A stretch of DNA of 64,000 nt, taken from NCBI GenBank assembly GCA_903642225.1, contig CAHJWI010000003.1, forward strand, positions 62,001 through 126,000, read 5' to 3'. Positions 18,345-27,537 of the stretch are shown piece after piece; position 1 is the stretch's first letter, and each line of letters opens with the position of its first letter. The notes under the pieces are model-generated. The model did not search any database. It was not told where the DNA came from and saw only the letters and a list, made by a program, of their open reading frames with translations. Both the position numbers and the translations under genes were made by a program. Origin of the DNA: Acidobacteriaceae bacterium. Its GTDB lineage: Bacteria; Acidobacteriota; Terriglobia; Terriglobales; Acidobacteriaceae.

Positions 18345-21300
18345 ATGCTGATTACACGATTCAATTTACGCAGACTTGGTTACGGTGCACTGCTGGCACC
18401 AGCGGCAGTCTGCGCCCACGCATAGACCAACCAGGGCCAGCTGGCCGGAAACGTCTTCGACGTCAGCGGAGCCGCTGTAGCCGGTGCAACAGTCATCGCC
18501 AAAAGCCTTGATAACGGTTCCGTATACACTGCGAAGTCCTCCGGTGCCGGCAACTACCGTTTTCCCTCCATCGCGCTTGGCCGCTACACCATCACGACCG
18601 ACGCACAGGGCTTCAAGCAGCAGGTCAACACCGGCGTTGAAGTCCGTGTCGGCACAACAACCAGCCTCGACATCAACCTGAGTGCCGGCGGTGCAAACGA
18701 CACGGTCACCGTCTCCGCGGATGCGCCAAGCGTCGAAGCGGAATCATCCGACGTGGGTGGAACCGTCACCGACCGGCAGATCATCGAACTGCCGCTGGCC
18801 CTCGGCGGCGTGGGCGCCATGCGTTCGCCGGAATCATTTGTGTTCCTCATCCCCGGCACAGTGGGGCCGGGTTCCGGCAACAGTAACAACGGCATCTTCA
18901 TCTCCAAGATTGGTGGCGGACAGAACTTTGGCAACGAGGTGCTGCTCGACGGTGCCAGCCAGACGCGGTCGGAGAACGGCTCTTCGTTCGACGAAGAGGC
19001 CCTGTCCGTAGAGGCAATCTCGGAGTTCAAGGTCACCACATCAACGCCCGCAGCGGAATTCGGTCATACGTCCGGCGGTATCGAAAATTTTGTCACCAAA
19101 ACCGGCAGCAACAAGCTACGCGGCAGTGTCTACGGCATCTTCCGGAACGAGGCGCTCGACGCGAACGACTGGTTCAACAATGGGCGGAAAGCGTATTTCG
19201 ATTCTGTCGGCAATACGGCCGATTCTTTCAACAACCGGCGCCCAGCAGACAAGCAATACGACTTCGGCATAACTGCCGGCGGACCCGCCATCATCCCCCA
19301 TATTTACAACGGCAGAGACAAAACCTTTGCCTTCTTTTCATGGGAGCAGTTCCGCCAGACTCTGGGCGGCGTCGCTATCAGCAGCGTACCGACGCTGGCA
19401 GAACGTGGAGGCGACTTCTCGGACCGCCTCATCAATGGGCCGAATGGCTCCACCAATCCTTGCGACGGAACAGTTATTCAAAACGGGCAGATTTTCGATC
19501 CTGCGACGACACGCACTGTAGGTGGCGTCCGCTGCCGAGACGCCTTTCCGGGCAATCGCATTCCCACGGGTCGCTTCAGCGCAGTTGGACAGAAGATCGC
19601 AGCCTTCTATCCGTTGCCGACGAACAATGCGCTCATCAACAACTACTCTCTGGCATCTGCCTCAGCAATCTACAACACCACCTACACCATCCGCGTGGAC
19701 CATAATCTGGGAGCGAACGACAAACTATTCGGTTCGTATAGCTCGCGCGAGAATACCCGTCACAACCCAACAAACCAGACCCTGCCGACTCCGGTGGACC
19801 CGAATGTCCAGGTGCAGGACTTCCTAACGCACTTTGGCCGTGCGGGGTGGGACCATATCTTCACCAGCACTCTGCTCAATCACTTGAATCTTGGATATAA
19901 CCGCTCCAATTCCCAGAATAGCTCTATCTCCTCGAACACAGGCAGTAACTACAACACGCAATTGGGTACTCCGTTCACAACAGGCTTTCCACGAGTAAAC
20001 GTCGACGGGTACCAGGCACTAAGCCGTAACCAGCTAGATGACGAAATCGACAACGGCATCCGCGTGAACGACTCGATAAGCTGGCAGCTGGGCCGGCACA
20101 GCTTGAAATTCGGCATCGATTACAGATATCAACAGTTTTCACCCATCGCTCTTGCACTGATCAATGGGCAACTGAATTTTACGGCGTCGCAGACCAAAGC
20201 GTCGCAAACCGGCGGCTTCCAGAACGGCACGGGCAACGGGTTTGCGAGCCTGCTGCTGGGCCAGGGCGACTACGCCACATCGACGCTTCCCGCTCATCAG
20301 CCAAAGTGGCTGTCGTCTTACTACGCAGCCTTCGCGCAGGACGATTTCAAGATCACAAACAGCCTCGTCTTGAACATCGGTATCCGCTACGACATCGACC
20401 AGCCACGTGCTGAAGCCCACAACAACACCTCCAATTTCAGCACCACGGCAATCGATCCGAAGAACGGTCGGCCAGGCGCTCTCGTCTTCGGCACAACCTG
20501 CACCAACTGCAACACACGATGGGCCGACACTTACTTCAAAGACATTGCGCCACGTATCGGCTTCGCATTCTCCCCGTCGTCTTTGCAGAACAAGTTTGTA
20601 TTGCGTGGCGGCTACTCGGTTCTGTATGCACCTCTGCAATACACCGACTTTGGCGGAGGCAACATCACCGGCTACTCCGTGCCGACAATTCAGTCCTCTG
20701 ACGGATTCGATCCGGCGTATTCAGTGGACGGGGGTGTACGCGCCACAGTGACCGGCACCAACCTTGATCCGGGTTTCTTTGACAGTGGAGACGCGAATTC
20801 ACCCACCGTATTCGGCAATTTCATCAAGTCTTCCTACGGGCGACCGGCACAGGTCAACCAGTGGAACCTTCAGGTTCAGCAGGAGCTTGCAAAGGACCTG
20901 ATTCTGACCGTTGGTTATATCGGCTCGTCGGCTGCTCACCTGCGGTCGGGTATTGAAAACATAAACAACATCTCGCCCTCAAATTTTGGCCGCGGAGACG
21001 CGCTGGGGAACTACAACCTAACCGCAAACAATGTCGGCACACCATACACCGGCTTCAATGGCAACGTGCAGCAGGCACTTCGTCCATTTCCTCAATATGG
21101 GTTCATCGCAACAGATTGCTGCTTGCAGAATGTGGGCCACTCCTCTTACGAGGCCCTTATAGCATCTCTCGAACGTCGCTTCCATGACGGCCTGAACGTG
21201 CAGGCATCCTACACTTGGTCCAAGTCAATTACCAATGCCGATTCTGCCCTGCCGGGGATCAATGCCGGGGTGAACCAGATTCAGGATCCATTCAATTCCA

Positions 21301-22061
21301 AGAGTCAGAAATCACTGTCCATCCAGGACATCCCTCATACATTCGTTACCAGCTTCATTTACGAATTGCCCTTCGGGAGGAATAAGACATTTTTTAATTT
21401 CAGAAACTCCGCCGCACGTTCGCTTGTTAGCGGATTTGAAATCGGATCTGTGCTGCGCTACCAGTCAGGCCAGCCCACTTCGTTCGGTGGTGCAAGCGGC
21501 ATCCCTGGATGGGACAACTTTATCGCCTTTACGCGGATAGGTGCAGGTACCGGAAATCTGGCCAGCAACGCCCGCAAAGGCCACATAGACCCGTTCCGCA
21601 ATCTAGAGAATGGCGGCAACGTGAAGGGTCCGGATCCGAATGTTGATTCGGAGTTTAATGGACTTCTACGCAGGGATAATAGCGGCTACAGCGCTCTGCA
21701 GACCAATCCAGCGTTCTACGACCAGAACTCGAGTGGCGTTCTGGGCAATCGCATACTGCGTGCCAATCAGGTGGGAAACTGCGATACCTGTGATAACGGT
21801 GGCTTCCTCTTCGGCGACGTTCCACGCGTAACTGGAGAACTACGCAACTACCGCTACAATAACGAAGATTTCAGCTTCCTGAAGAAGACACCGTTGAGTG
21901 AGGGTGTGACTCTCTTCCTGAAGGTGGAAATGCTGAACGCATTCAATCGGCATATTTTTGGAACGCCAAGCACCAATCCATACGACAACTTCTACGGTGT
22001 GCCGACCTACACCATCGACGGTTCGCGTAAAGTCCAACTTACCGGGCGCATTCAGTTCTAA
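18345..22061 (+). pseudogene. Oar-like TonB-dependent receptor with carboxypeptidase-regulatory domain, interrupted by TAG at codon 27
   Basis: The ATG at 18345 has GGAGG four bases upstream and encodes a signal peptide (MLITRFNLRRLGYGALLAPA...CAHA), then TAG at 18423-18425, after which the same frame runs uninterrupted to 22061. After the stop come the carboxypeptidase-regulatory-like Ig domain (GQLAGNVFDVSGAAVAGATV...), a plug domain (about 18750-19100, including GNEVLLDGASQ and GGIENFVTKTGSNKLRG) and a long beta-barrel ending in VQLTGRIQF with a terminal Phe, as expected for an outer-membrane barrel. The stop replaces what would naturally be CAG (Gln) next to the signal cleavage site. The family imports oligosaccharides or other large substrates; neighbours suggest arabino-oligosaccharides. 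Either a recent pseudogene, amber readthrough or a sequence error. Confidence 0.85.
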
Positions 22062-22083
22062 ACCCACCATAAACGAGTACTTG

Positions 22084-22113
22084 AACGCAGGAGCATTCAC
22101 ATGCTCCTGCGTT
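22084..22113 (+). terminator. Rho-independent-type terminator after the TonB receptor
   Basis: A perfect 12-bp stem (AACGCAGGAGCA / TGCTCCTGCGTT) with a 6-base loop starts 22 bases after the receptor stop and is followed by TTCGTTCTT. It separates the receptor from the downstream TPR gene. Confidence 0.7.
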
Positions 22114-22132
22114 TCGTTCTTATACTCGTACT

Positions 22133-23086
22133 GTGATACGGTTCTCCGATCTTCGCAAAGCTCATAAGACGAGTGTTCCACGGCTCGCGATCAAGTCGCT
22201 GGTGCTAGTAGCGCATTGCGGCACTATTTGCGCCGGGCAGTCCGCCACCATGTCGGCACAGCAACCCGCATCGGCGATGTCAAGCTGTGAGGCCGATCTA
22301 CATGCAGACCCCACCAGCAAAGCGGCGCAGATCTGCGAACGTGAAGCAACCGTTGCCCTTGCGTTGCAGCAGCGCAACCGCGGCGATGCGCAGGCCTGCT
22401 TAGACACACTGGAACGAGGTCGCCGTGCCATCCCGGGTGATGTTGTTCTGCTGCTTGACCTGGGCATCCAGGCTCAGACCATGCATCACCTACAGCGCGC
22501 AGCCGACGTACTGCAACAGGCGCTGTTGCTTGAGCCAGACAACGGCAAAGTCCTCTACGCGCTTGCACGTGTCGAGACAGACCGTCAGCTGTTTGCGTCC
22601 GCCGAGACCCACTATCTCAAATACCTGCGCCAGCAGCCGTCAGACGCAACCGCGCACTATGGGCTTGGTCGCGCATACCAGATGCAACAAAAGGTCGAGG
22701 AGGCTCTGCTTGAATTTCGACGTTCCATCGATCTAATGCCTGTGCAGACGGAAGCGTACTACCAGTTAGGAGAGATTGCCCTTGACGCCGGCGATGACGC
22801 GCTAGGCTCGGCCATGTTTGCGAAAGTATTGGAGCGCATGGCGACCCATGGCGGCGCACTTACAGGCATGGGCATACTAAATTACCGACGAAAAGACTTT
22901 GCCGCAGCCCAGCAGTACCTTGCGCAGGCAGTTGCCGATGCTCCCACTTATCAGCCGGCACACTACTACCTCGGTCTCACCGATGCTCGTCTCGGCTTGA
23001 AAGACGCTTCGCAAAAGGAACTGGCCTTGGCGGTTGAGCTTGCAGACGAACAGCAAGGAAAAGGTCGTCCCGTAGCCGTGCAATAA
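22133..23086 (+). CDS. Exported tetratricopeptide-repeat protein
   Basis: A 317-aa protein with a basic-hydrophobic N-terminus (about residues 15-40, possible signal peptide) and TPR units such as NGKVLYALARVETDRQLFASA and DATAHYGLGRAYQMQQKVEEA. The GTG at 22133 lies seven bases after a TATACT box (22121-22126), so the mRNA may be leaderless; the internal ATG near 22250 would lose the hydrophobic segment. It sits between the receptor and araA in the arabinose locus. Receptor plus TPR neighbours recall SusC/SusD-like pairs, but no SusD similarity is visible. Confidence 0.78.
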   Translation: MIRFSDLRKAHKTSVPRLAIKSLVLVAHCGTICAGQSATMSAQQPASAMSSCEADLHADPTSKAAQICEREATVALALQQRNRGDAQACLDTLERGRRAIPGDVVLLLDLGIQAQTMHHLQRAADVLQQALLLEPDNGKVLYALARVETDRQLFASAETHYLKYLRQQPSDATAHYGLGRAYQMQQKVEEALLEFRRSIDLMPVQTEAYYQLGEIALDAGDDALGSAMFAKVLERMATHGGALTGMGILNYRRKDFAAAQQYLAQAVADAPTYQPAHYYLGLTDARLGLKDASQKELALAVELADEQQGKGRPVAVQ

Positions 23087-23224
23087 GGCGCAGTGACAAA
23101 CGCCCTGTCGCCTCTTTGTCATCCACTTCCCTTCTTGACTTAGAAGATTCGGACACTCCAACGCAGCAGGTGCCATCCGCACAGTCATCATCTGACGCAA
23201 AGTGACCAGAGTTGGAATGCGATC

Positions 23225-23253
23225 TTGCCGTTGCTACGCTTGCATGTTTTAAT
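23225..23253 (+). promoter_or_regulatory. Candidate araA promoter
   Basis: TTGCCG at 23225-23230 and TTTAAT at 23248-23253 are separated by 17 bases, placing the start near 23260, at the edge of the operator-like site. Weaker than the receptor promoter. Confidence 0.4.
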
Positions 23254-23259
23254 AACCCG

Positions 23260-23273
23260 GTAAACGTTTTCAG
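23260..23273. promoter_or_regulatory. LacI-family-type operator (site 2, araA)
   Basis: GTAAACGTTTTCAG differs from the site in front of the TonB receptor at one base of 14. It covers about +1 to +14 of the predicted araA transcript, again a repressor position. Its presence before two arabinose-locus genes suggests one regulator, not encoded in the window, controls both. Confidence 0.5.
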
Positions 23274-23313
23274 CTGCAGCCCTCAGTCTAATATCAACGG
23301 ATTACGAGTCCTT

Positions 23314-24795
23314 ATGAACAGTGCAGCACGTGAAGTATGGTTCGTTACTGGCAGTCAACACCTGTATGGCCCCGGTCCACTGGCGCAGGTCGCCGAGCAT
23401 TCACAAACTATTACTGCCTCGCTCAATGCAGAAGCTACCCTGCCGGTGCGTGTGGTTTTCAAATCCGTACTGACCACGGCCGACGAGATCCTTCGTCTCT
23501 GCCGTGAGGCCAATTCCGCCGAGAACTGCGTAGGCCTCATCCTGTGGATGCACACCTTCTCGCCGGCAAAAATGTGGATTGCCGGGCTGACCTCACTGAC
23601 GAAACCCTTCCTACACTTGCACACCCAGTACAACCGTGAGCTTCCGTACGCCACCATCGACATGGACTTCATGAATCTGAATCAGGCCGCCCATGGCGAC
23701 CGGGAGTTCGGATTCATCACCGCGAGATTGCGCTTAGCGCGCAAGGTCGTCGTGGGTTACTGGCAAGACTCGGAGACGGTGGCGGACATCGCCGCATGGT
23801 CTCGCGCGGCTTTGGGCTGGAACGAATCACAGACACTCAAGGTCGCCCGCTTTGGCGACAACATGCGAAACGTGGCAGTCACGGAGGGCGACAAGGTCGA
23901 GGCTCAAAAGGTTTTCGGCTACACGGTGTCAGGCTTCGGCATCGGAGACCTGACCGACTGCATGGCCCAGTTTGGGGACGATGACGTTGCCAAGCTTGTG
24001 TCTGAATACCATGACACGTATCTCATCGCTGCGGAACATGACAAACCCGAACCCCTCGCCGTTGCAGCGCGGATTGAACTCGGCTTGCGTGCCTTTCTGA
24101 CCGAAGGCGGGTTCGGCGCGTTCACCGACACTTTTGAGGACCTGCACGGCATGGGCCAGCTTCCCGGCATCGCAACGCAGCGGCTCATGGCAAGCGGCTT
24201 CGGCTTTGGTGGCGAGGGTGATTGGAAGACAGCAGCACTCGTCCGCATCATGAAGGTGATGGCGGCGGGCCTGCCCGGGGGCACCAGCTTTATGGAGGAC
24301 TACACCTACGACTTTGCCGGCGCGCCCAAGATCCTGGGCTCTCATATGCTTGAGATCTGTCCAAGCATTGCTGCAGGCAAGCCCACGGTTGAGGTGCATC
24401 CTCTCGGCATCGGCGGCAAGTCCGATCCAGTGCGACTGGTCTTCACCTCGCCCGCAGGCGCGGCTGTCGTTGCAAGCATCGTCGACATGGGCAATCGCTT
24501 TCGCATGATCGTAAATGAGATTGACGTCGTGGACCCGCCGCAGCAGATGCCCAAGCTCCCCGTCGCACGAACGGTTTGGCTGCCCAAACCGAATCTGAAA
24601 GTGGCAGCCGCGGCATGGATCTATGCGGGTGGAGCGCACCATACCGGCTTCTCGCAGGCGCTTACCATGCAACACATGGAAGACTTCGCGGAGATTGCAG
24701 GTATTGAGTTGGTTCGCATCGACAGCGAGACAAAACTCCACCAGTTGCGGCGAGAACTGACATGGACCGATGCGGCCTACCGCATCGGCCGGTAG
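23314..24795 (+). CDS. araA: L-arabinose isomerase
   Basis: Converts L-arabinose to L-ribulose, the first step of bacterial arabinose catabolism; cytoplasmic and Mn-dependent. The 493-aa product matches the roughly 500-aa family along its length: [13 protein letters not shown] at the N-terminus, the metal and substrate region around FMEDYTYDF (Glu328, equivalent to E. coli Glu333), and a late [12 protein letters not shown] histidine motif. The frame opens at 23212, but ATG 23314 matches the family N-terminus and lies downstream of the promoter and operator. araD follows after 9 bases. araB, for ribulokinase, is not adjacent. Confidence 0.96.
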   Translation: MNSAAREVWFVTGSQHLYGPGPLAQVAEHSQTITASLNAEATLPVRVVFKSVLTTADEILRLCREANSAENCVGLILWMHTFSPAKMWIAGLTSLTKPFLHLHTQYNRELPYATIDMDFMNLNQAAHGDREFGFITARLRLARKVVVGYWQDSETVADIAAWSRAALGWNESQTLKVARFGDNMRNVAVTEGDKVEAQKVFGYTVSGFGIGDLTDCMAQFGDDDVAKLVSEYHDTYLIAAEHDKPEPLAVAARIELGLRAFLTEGGFGAFTDTFEDLHGMGQLPGIATQRLMASGFGFGGEGDWKTAALVRIMKVMAAGLPGGTSFMEDYTYDFAGAPKILGSHMLEICPSIAAGKPTVEVHPLGIGGKSDPVRLVFTSPAGAAVVASIVDMGNRFRMIVNEIDVVDPPQQMPKLPVARTVWLPKPNLKVAAAAWIYAGGAHHTGFSQALTMQHMEDFAEIAGIELVRIDSETKLHQLRRELTWTDAAYRIGR

Positions 24796-24804
24796 GGCCC
24801 ACGT

Positions 24805-25512
24805 ATGCTGCTGCAGCGGCTGCGCGAAGAGGTGCTTGAAGCCAACCTGGAACTCGTGCGCCGAGGTCTCGTCCTTTACACCTTCGGCAACGCGTCCGGT
24901 GTCGATCGCGAGCAAGGACTTGTGGTGATTAAGCCCTCCGGCGTCGATTATGATGTGTTGCGGCCGGAGCAGATGGTGATTACGGATCTGCACGGCAACG
25001 TCGTTGAGGGCGAGTTGCGCCCCTCGTCTGACCTTGACACTCATACCCTGCTGTATCGGGAGTTCCCTGCCATTGGTGCCGTCGTGCACACCCATTCGGA
25101 GTACGCCACCAGCTTTGCGCAGGCAGGCCTGCCGATCCCGGCTTACGGCACAACACACGCAGACTACTTCTATGGACCGGTGCCAGTAACGGCACCTTTG
25201 AGTGACGACGCCATCTCCGGAAACTATGTGCATGAGACTGGCCTCGCCATCGTGTCGCGTTTCCGCCAGCCAGGTCGCGAAGTGGATCCACTCGCCATAC
25301 CGGCATGCCTGGTTGCAGGGCACGCGCCGTTCGTGTGGGGTAAGCATGCCCATGACGCGGCGCACAACGCCGTCGTGCTTGAAGCTGTGGCACGCATGGC
25401 CTACCGCACTGTCCTACTGCAGGCAAACTGTGCCGGCGTGTCGCAGGCGCTTTTGGACCGTCACTACTTTCGCAAGCACGGTGCAACTGCGACCTACGGC
25501 CAGAGCACATGA
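24805..25512 (+). CDS. araD: L-ribulose-5-phosphate 4-epimerase
   Basis: A 235-aa class II aldolase/adducin-fold enzyme that epimerises L-ribulose-5-phosphate to D-xylulose-5-phosphate, feeding the pentose phosphate pathway. Visible family marks: FGNASGVDRE near residue 28, the SSDLDTHTLLYREFPAIGA stretch, the zinc-binding HTHSEYATSFAQ (His near 97 and 99), YGTTHADYFYG and a late His in AGHAPFVWGK. It lies 9 bases after araA and is certainly in the same transcript. It ends 51 bases before the GH51 gene, with a perfect inverted repeat between them. Confidence 0.95.
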   Translation: MLLQRLREEVLEANLELVRRGLVLYTFGNASGVDREQGLVVIKPSGVDYDVLRPEQMVITDLHGNVVEGELRPSSDLDTHTLLYREFPAIGAVVHTHSEYATSFAQAGLPIPAYGTTHADYFYGPVPVTAPLSDDAISGNYVHETGLAIVSRFRQPGREVDPLAIPACLVAGHAPFVWGKHAHDAAHNAVVLEAVARMAYRTVLLQANCAGVSQALLDRHYFRKHGATATYGQST

Positions 25513-25523
25513 TTCGTTCTCGA

Positions 25524-25539
25524 TCAAACGGTAGTTTGA
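25524..25539. promoter_or_regulatory. Perfect inverted repeat between araD and the GH51 gene
   Basis: TCAAACGGTAGTTTGA has 6-bp perfect arms and a 4-base spacer, 12 bases after the araD stop. It could be an operator or a weak mRNA hairpin. A T-run (25547-25553) follows, so partial termination is possible before the GH51 ribosome site. Confidence 0.4.
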
Positions 25540-25563
25540 AGCCCCATTTTTTTCGGAGGTCCC

Positions 25564-27471
25564 ATGAATCGTCTCACTAGCTATGCTTCCGCCTTCGCCG
25601 TGGTGTGCTGCTCGGCGCTTATGCAGGCGCAACAACCTGCTGCCAGAATCACGGTGCAGGTGAATAAGCCACTCCACGCGATCGGGCCAAAGTTCTACGG
25701 CTTGATGACCGAGGAAATCAACTACTCCTACGACGGTGGCCTCTACGGCGAACTGGTGCGCAACCGGACCTTTCAGGACCATGGCTTCGGCGGCGTCGCC
25801 AACTGGAACCTGGATAACATGGGTTCAGCCAGATCCTCAATGGAAGTGGATGAGAACGAAGGTCCAAGTGCCGCACTGGCGCACAGCCTGCGCCTGGACA
25901 TCGCGCACGCCGACGCACAGAACAGCGCCGCCGTTCGCAACGAGGGGTACTGGGGCATGGCCCTGTCCCCCAACACGACATACAAAGGTTCGCTGTACGC
26001 AAAGGCAGACGCGGACGGCTTCGGCCCGTTGACCGTGTCGCTTGTCAACGACGTAACTGGGAAGACTCTCGCTTCCACCACGACAACGACCGTTTCCGGT
26101 GACTGGAAAAAATACGAGTTCAACCTGAAAACAGCCCAGATCACCGCATCGTCAAACAATCACCTTCTCATAGCAGCCACACACACAGGTAAGCTATGGC
26201 TGAGCGTGGTATCGCTGTTTCCGCCCACCTACAAGGGCCGTGAGAATGGCAACCGGCCTGACCTGATGGCATTACTTGCCGGCATGCATCCAAAGTTCCT
26301 CCGCCTGCCCGGGGGCAACTACCTGGAAGGCGATCAGATTGACGAGCGCTTTGACTGGAAGACCACGCTTGGCCCGCTCGTAGACCGCCCCACACATCGC
26401 TCTCCGTGGAATTATCAATCGTCCGACGGCATGGGCCTGCTCGAGTTTCTGGAGTGGACAGAGGACCTGAACATCGAACCGGTGCTGGCCGTCTACGCCG
26501 GGTACTCATTGAAGGGCGATCACATCGCTCCCGGTCCGGCACTGACTCCTTTTTTGGACGACGCTTTGGACGAGATTGAGTTCGTCACGGGCGACACCTC
26601 GACCAAGTGGGGCGCGGTTCGCGCAAAGCTCGGCCATCCTGCACCCTTCCCTCTGCAATACGTTGAGATCGGAAACGAGGACTGGTTTGACAAGTCCAAG
26701 AGCTACGACGGCCGCTACACTCAGTACTACAAAGCCATCAAATCCAAATACCCGAATCTGCAGTTGATCGCCACCGCACCGTTAACCCGCATGAAGCCGG
26801 ACGTCCTGGATGACCACTACTACAAGCGCGCCGACGAATTCTTCGATTTCGTAAAGCACTACGACACAGCGGACCGCAACGGGCCTAAGATCTTCGTCGG
26901 CGAGTGGGCCACCCGTGAAGGCAGCCCCACCACCAATCTTGGCGCAGCACTGGGTGACGCAGCCTGGATGACGGCAATGGAGCGCAACAGCGACCTCATT
27001 GTCATGGCCTCGTACGCGCCGCTCTTCGTCAACGTCAGTCCAGGCGGCATGCAGTGGGAGAGCGACCTCATCGGCTACGACGCCTCCAGAAGCTACGGTT
27101 CCCCGGGCTACTACGCACAGGCACTCTTCGGCGAGTTCCTGGGCACAGAGGTCTCTACCTCCCAGTCCTCGAACACTGGCGATCGCTTCTTCTACTCCTC
27201 CACCGCAGACCCGGCAAAAGGAGAGGTGTACCTGAAACTGGTCAACGCGAACTCCACGCCGCAGCCTGTCAGCCTTGAGTTCGCCGGCACAAAAGCCCTC
27301 TCAAAGAGCGCCACCCTGTACTCCCTTGGCGGCACCAACCCCGCCATCACTAACAGCATTGACGATCCGAAGCGAGTGATTCCGGTGAAGTCAACAGTGA
27401 AGGTCTCGTCCACGTTCGAACACACCGTGCCGCCATACACCGTTCAGGTCATGGTCTTGCGTAACCGATAA
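25564..27471 (+). CDS. Alpha-L-arabinofuranosidase, GH51, exported
   Basis: A 635-aa retaining arabinofuranosidase that releases L-arabinose from arabinan, arabinoxylan or arabino-oligosaccharides. Signal peptide MNRLTSYASAFAVVCCSALMQA is followed by a carbohydrate-binding-like beta domain (about 110-220), the TIM barrel with acid/base Glu372 in VEIGNEDWF and nucleophile Glu447 in FVGEWATREG, and a C-terminal beta-sandwich. GGAGG lies five bases before the ATG. The signal peptide makes it periplasmic or extracellular, unlike many cytoplasmic GH51 enzymes. It is followed by a terminator, then the GH43 gene. Confidence 0.94.
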   Translation: MNRLTSYASAFAVVCCSALMQAQQPAARITVQVNKPLHAIGPKFYGLMTEEINYSYDGGLYGELVRNRTFQDHGFGGVANWNLDNMGSARSSMEVDENEGPSAALAHSLRLDIAHADAQNSAAVRNEGYWGMALSPNTTYKGSLYAKADADGFGPLTVSLVNDVTGKTLASTTTTTVSGDWKKYEFNLKTAQITASSNNHLLIAATHTGKLWLSVVSLFPPTYKGRENGNRPDLMALLAGMHPKFLRLPGGNYLEGDQIDERFDWKTTLGPLVDRPTHRSPWNYQSSDGMGLLEFLEWTEDLNIEPVLAVYAGYSLKGDHIAPGPALTPFLDDALDEIEFVTGDTSTKWGAVRAKLGHPAPFPLQYVEIGNEDWFDKSKSYDGRYTQYYKAIKSKYPNLQLIATAPLTRMKPDVLDDHYYKRADEFFDFVKHYDTADRNGPKIFVGEWATREGSPTTNLGAALGDAAWMTAMERNSDLIVMASYAPLFVNVSPGGMQWESDLIGYDASRSYGSPGYYAQALFGEFLGTEVSTSQSSNTGDRFFYSSTADPAKGEVYLKLVNANSTPQPVSLEFAGTKALSKSATLYSLGGTNPAITNSIDDPKRVIPVKSTVKVSSTFEHTVPPYTVQVMVLRNR

Positions 27472-27485
27472 GTTGTTTCTCCATC

Positions 27486-27513
27486 AAGGGCCGCCAAGGT
27501 TCGGGCGGCCCTT
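27486..27513 (+). terminator. Terminator-like hairpin between GH51 and GH43 genes
   Basis: A perfect 10-bp stem (AAGGGCCGCC / GGCGGCCCTT) with an 8-base loop begins 15 bases after the GH51 stop and is followed by TCTCTTCC. It probably lowers readthrough into the GH43 gene, which starts 25 bases later. Confidence 0.6.
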
Positions 27514-27537
27514 TCTCTTCCTGCTGCAGGAGTCACC

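Noticed and set aside
18196-18351. 51-codon ORF in the TonB receptor leader, a possible leader peptide
   Set aside because: Its ATG lies inside the TATGAT -10 box of a near-consensus promoter, so it would not be on the transcript.
23929-25365. 478-codon minus-strand ORF opposite araA and araD
   Set aside because: It is fully antisense to two clearly identified genes and its translation has no recognisable domain; a by-product of high GC codon use.
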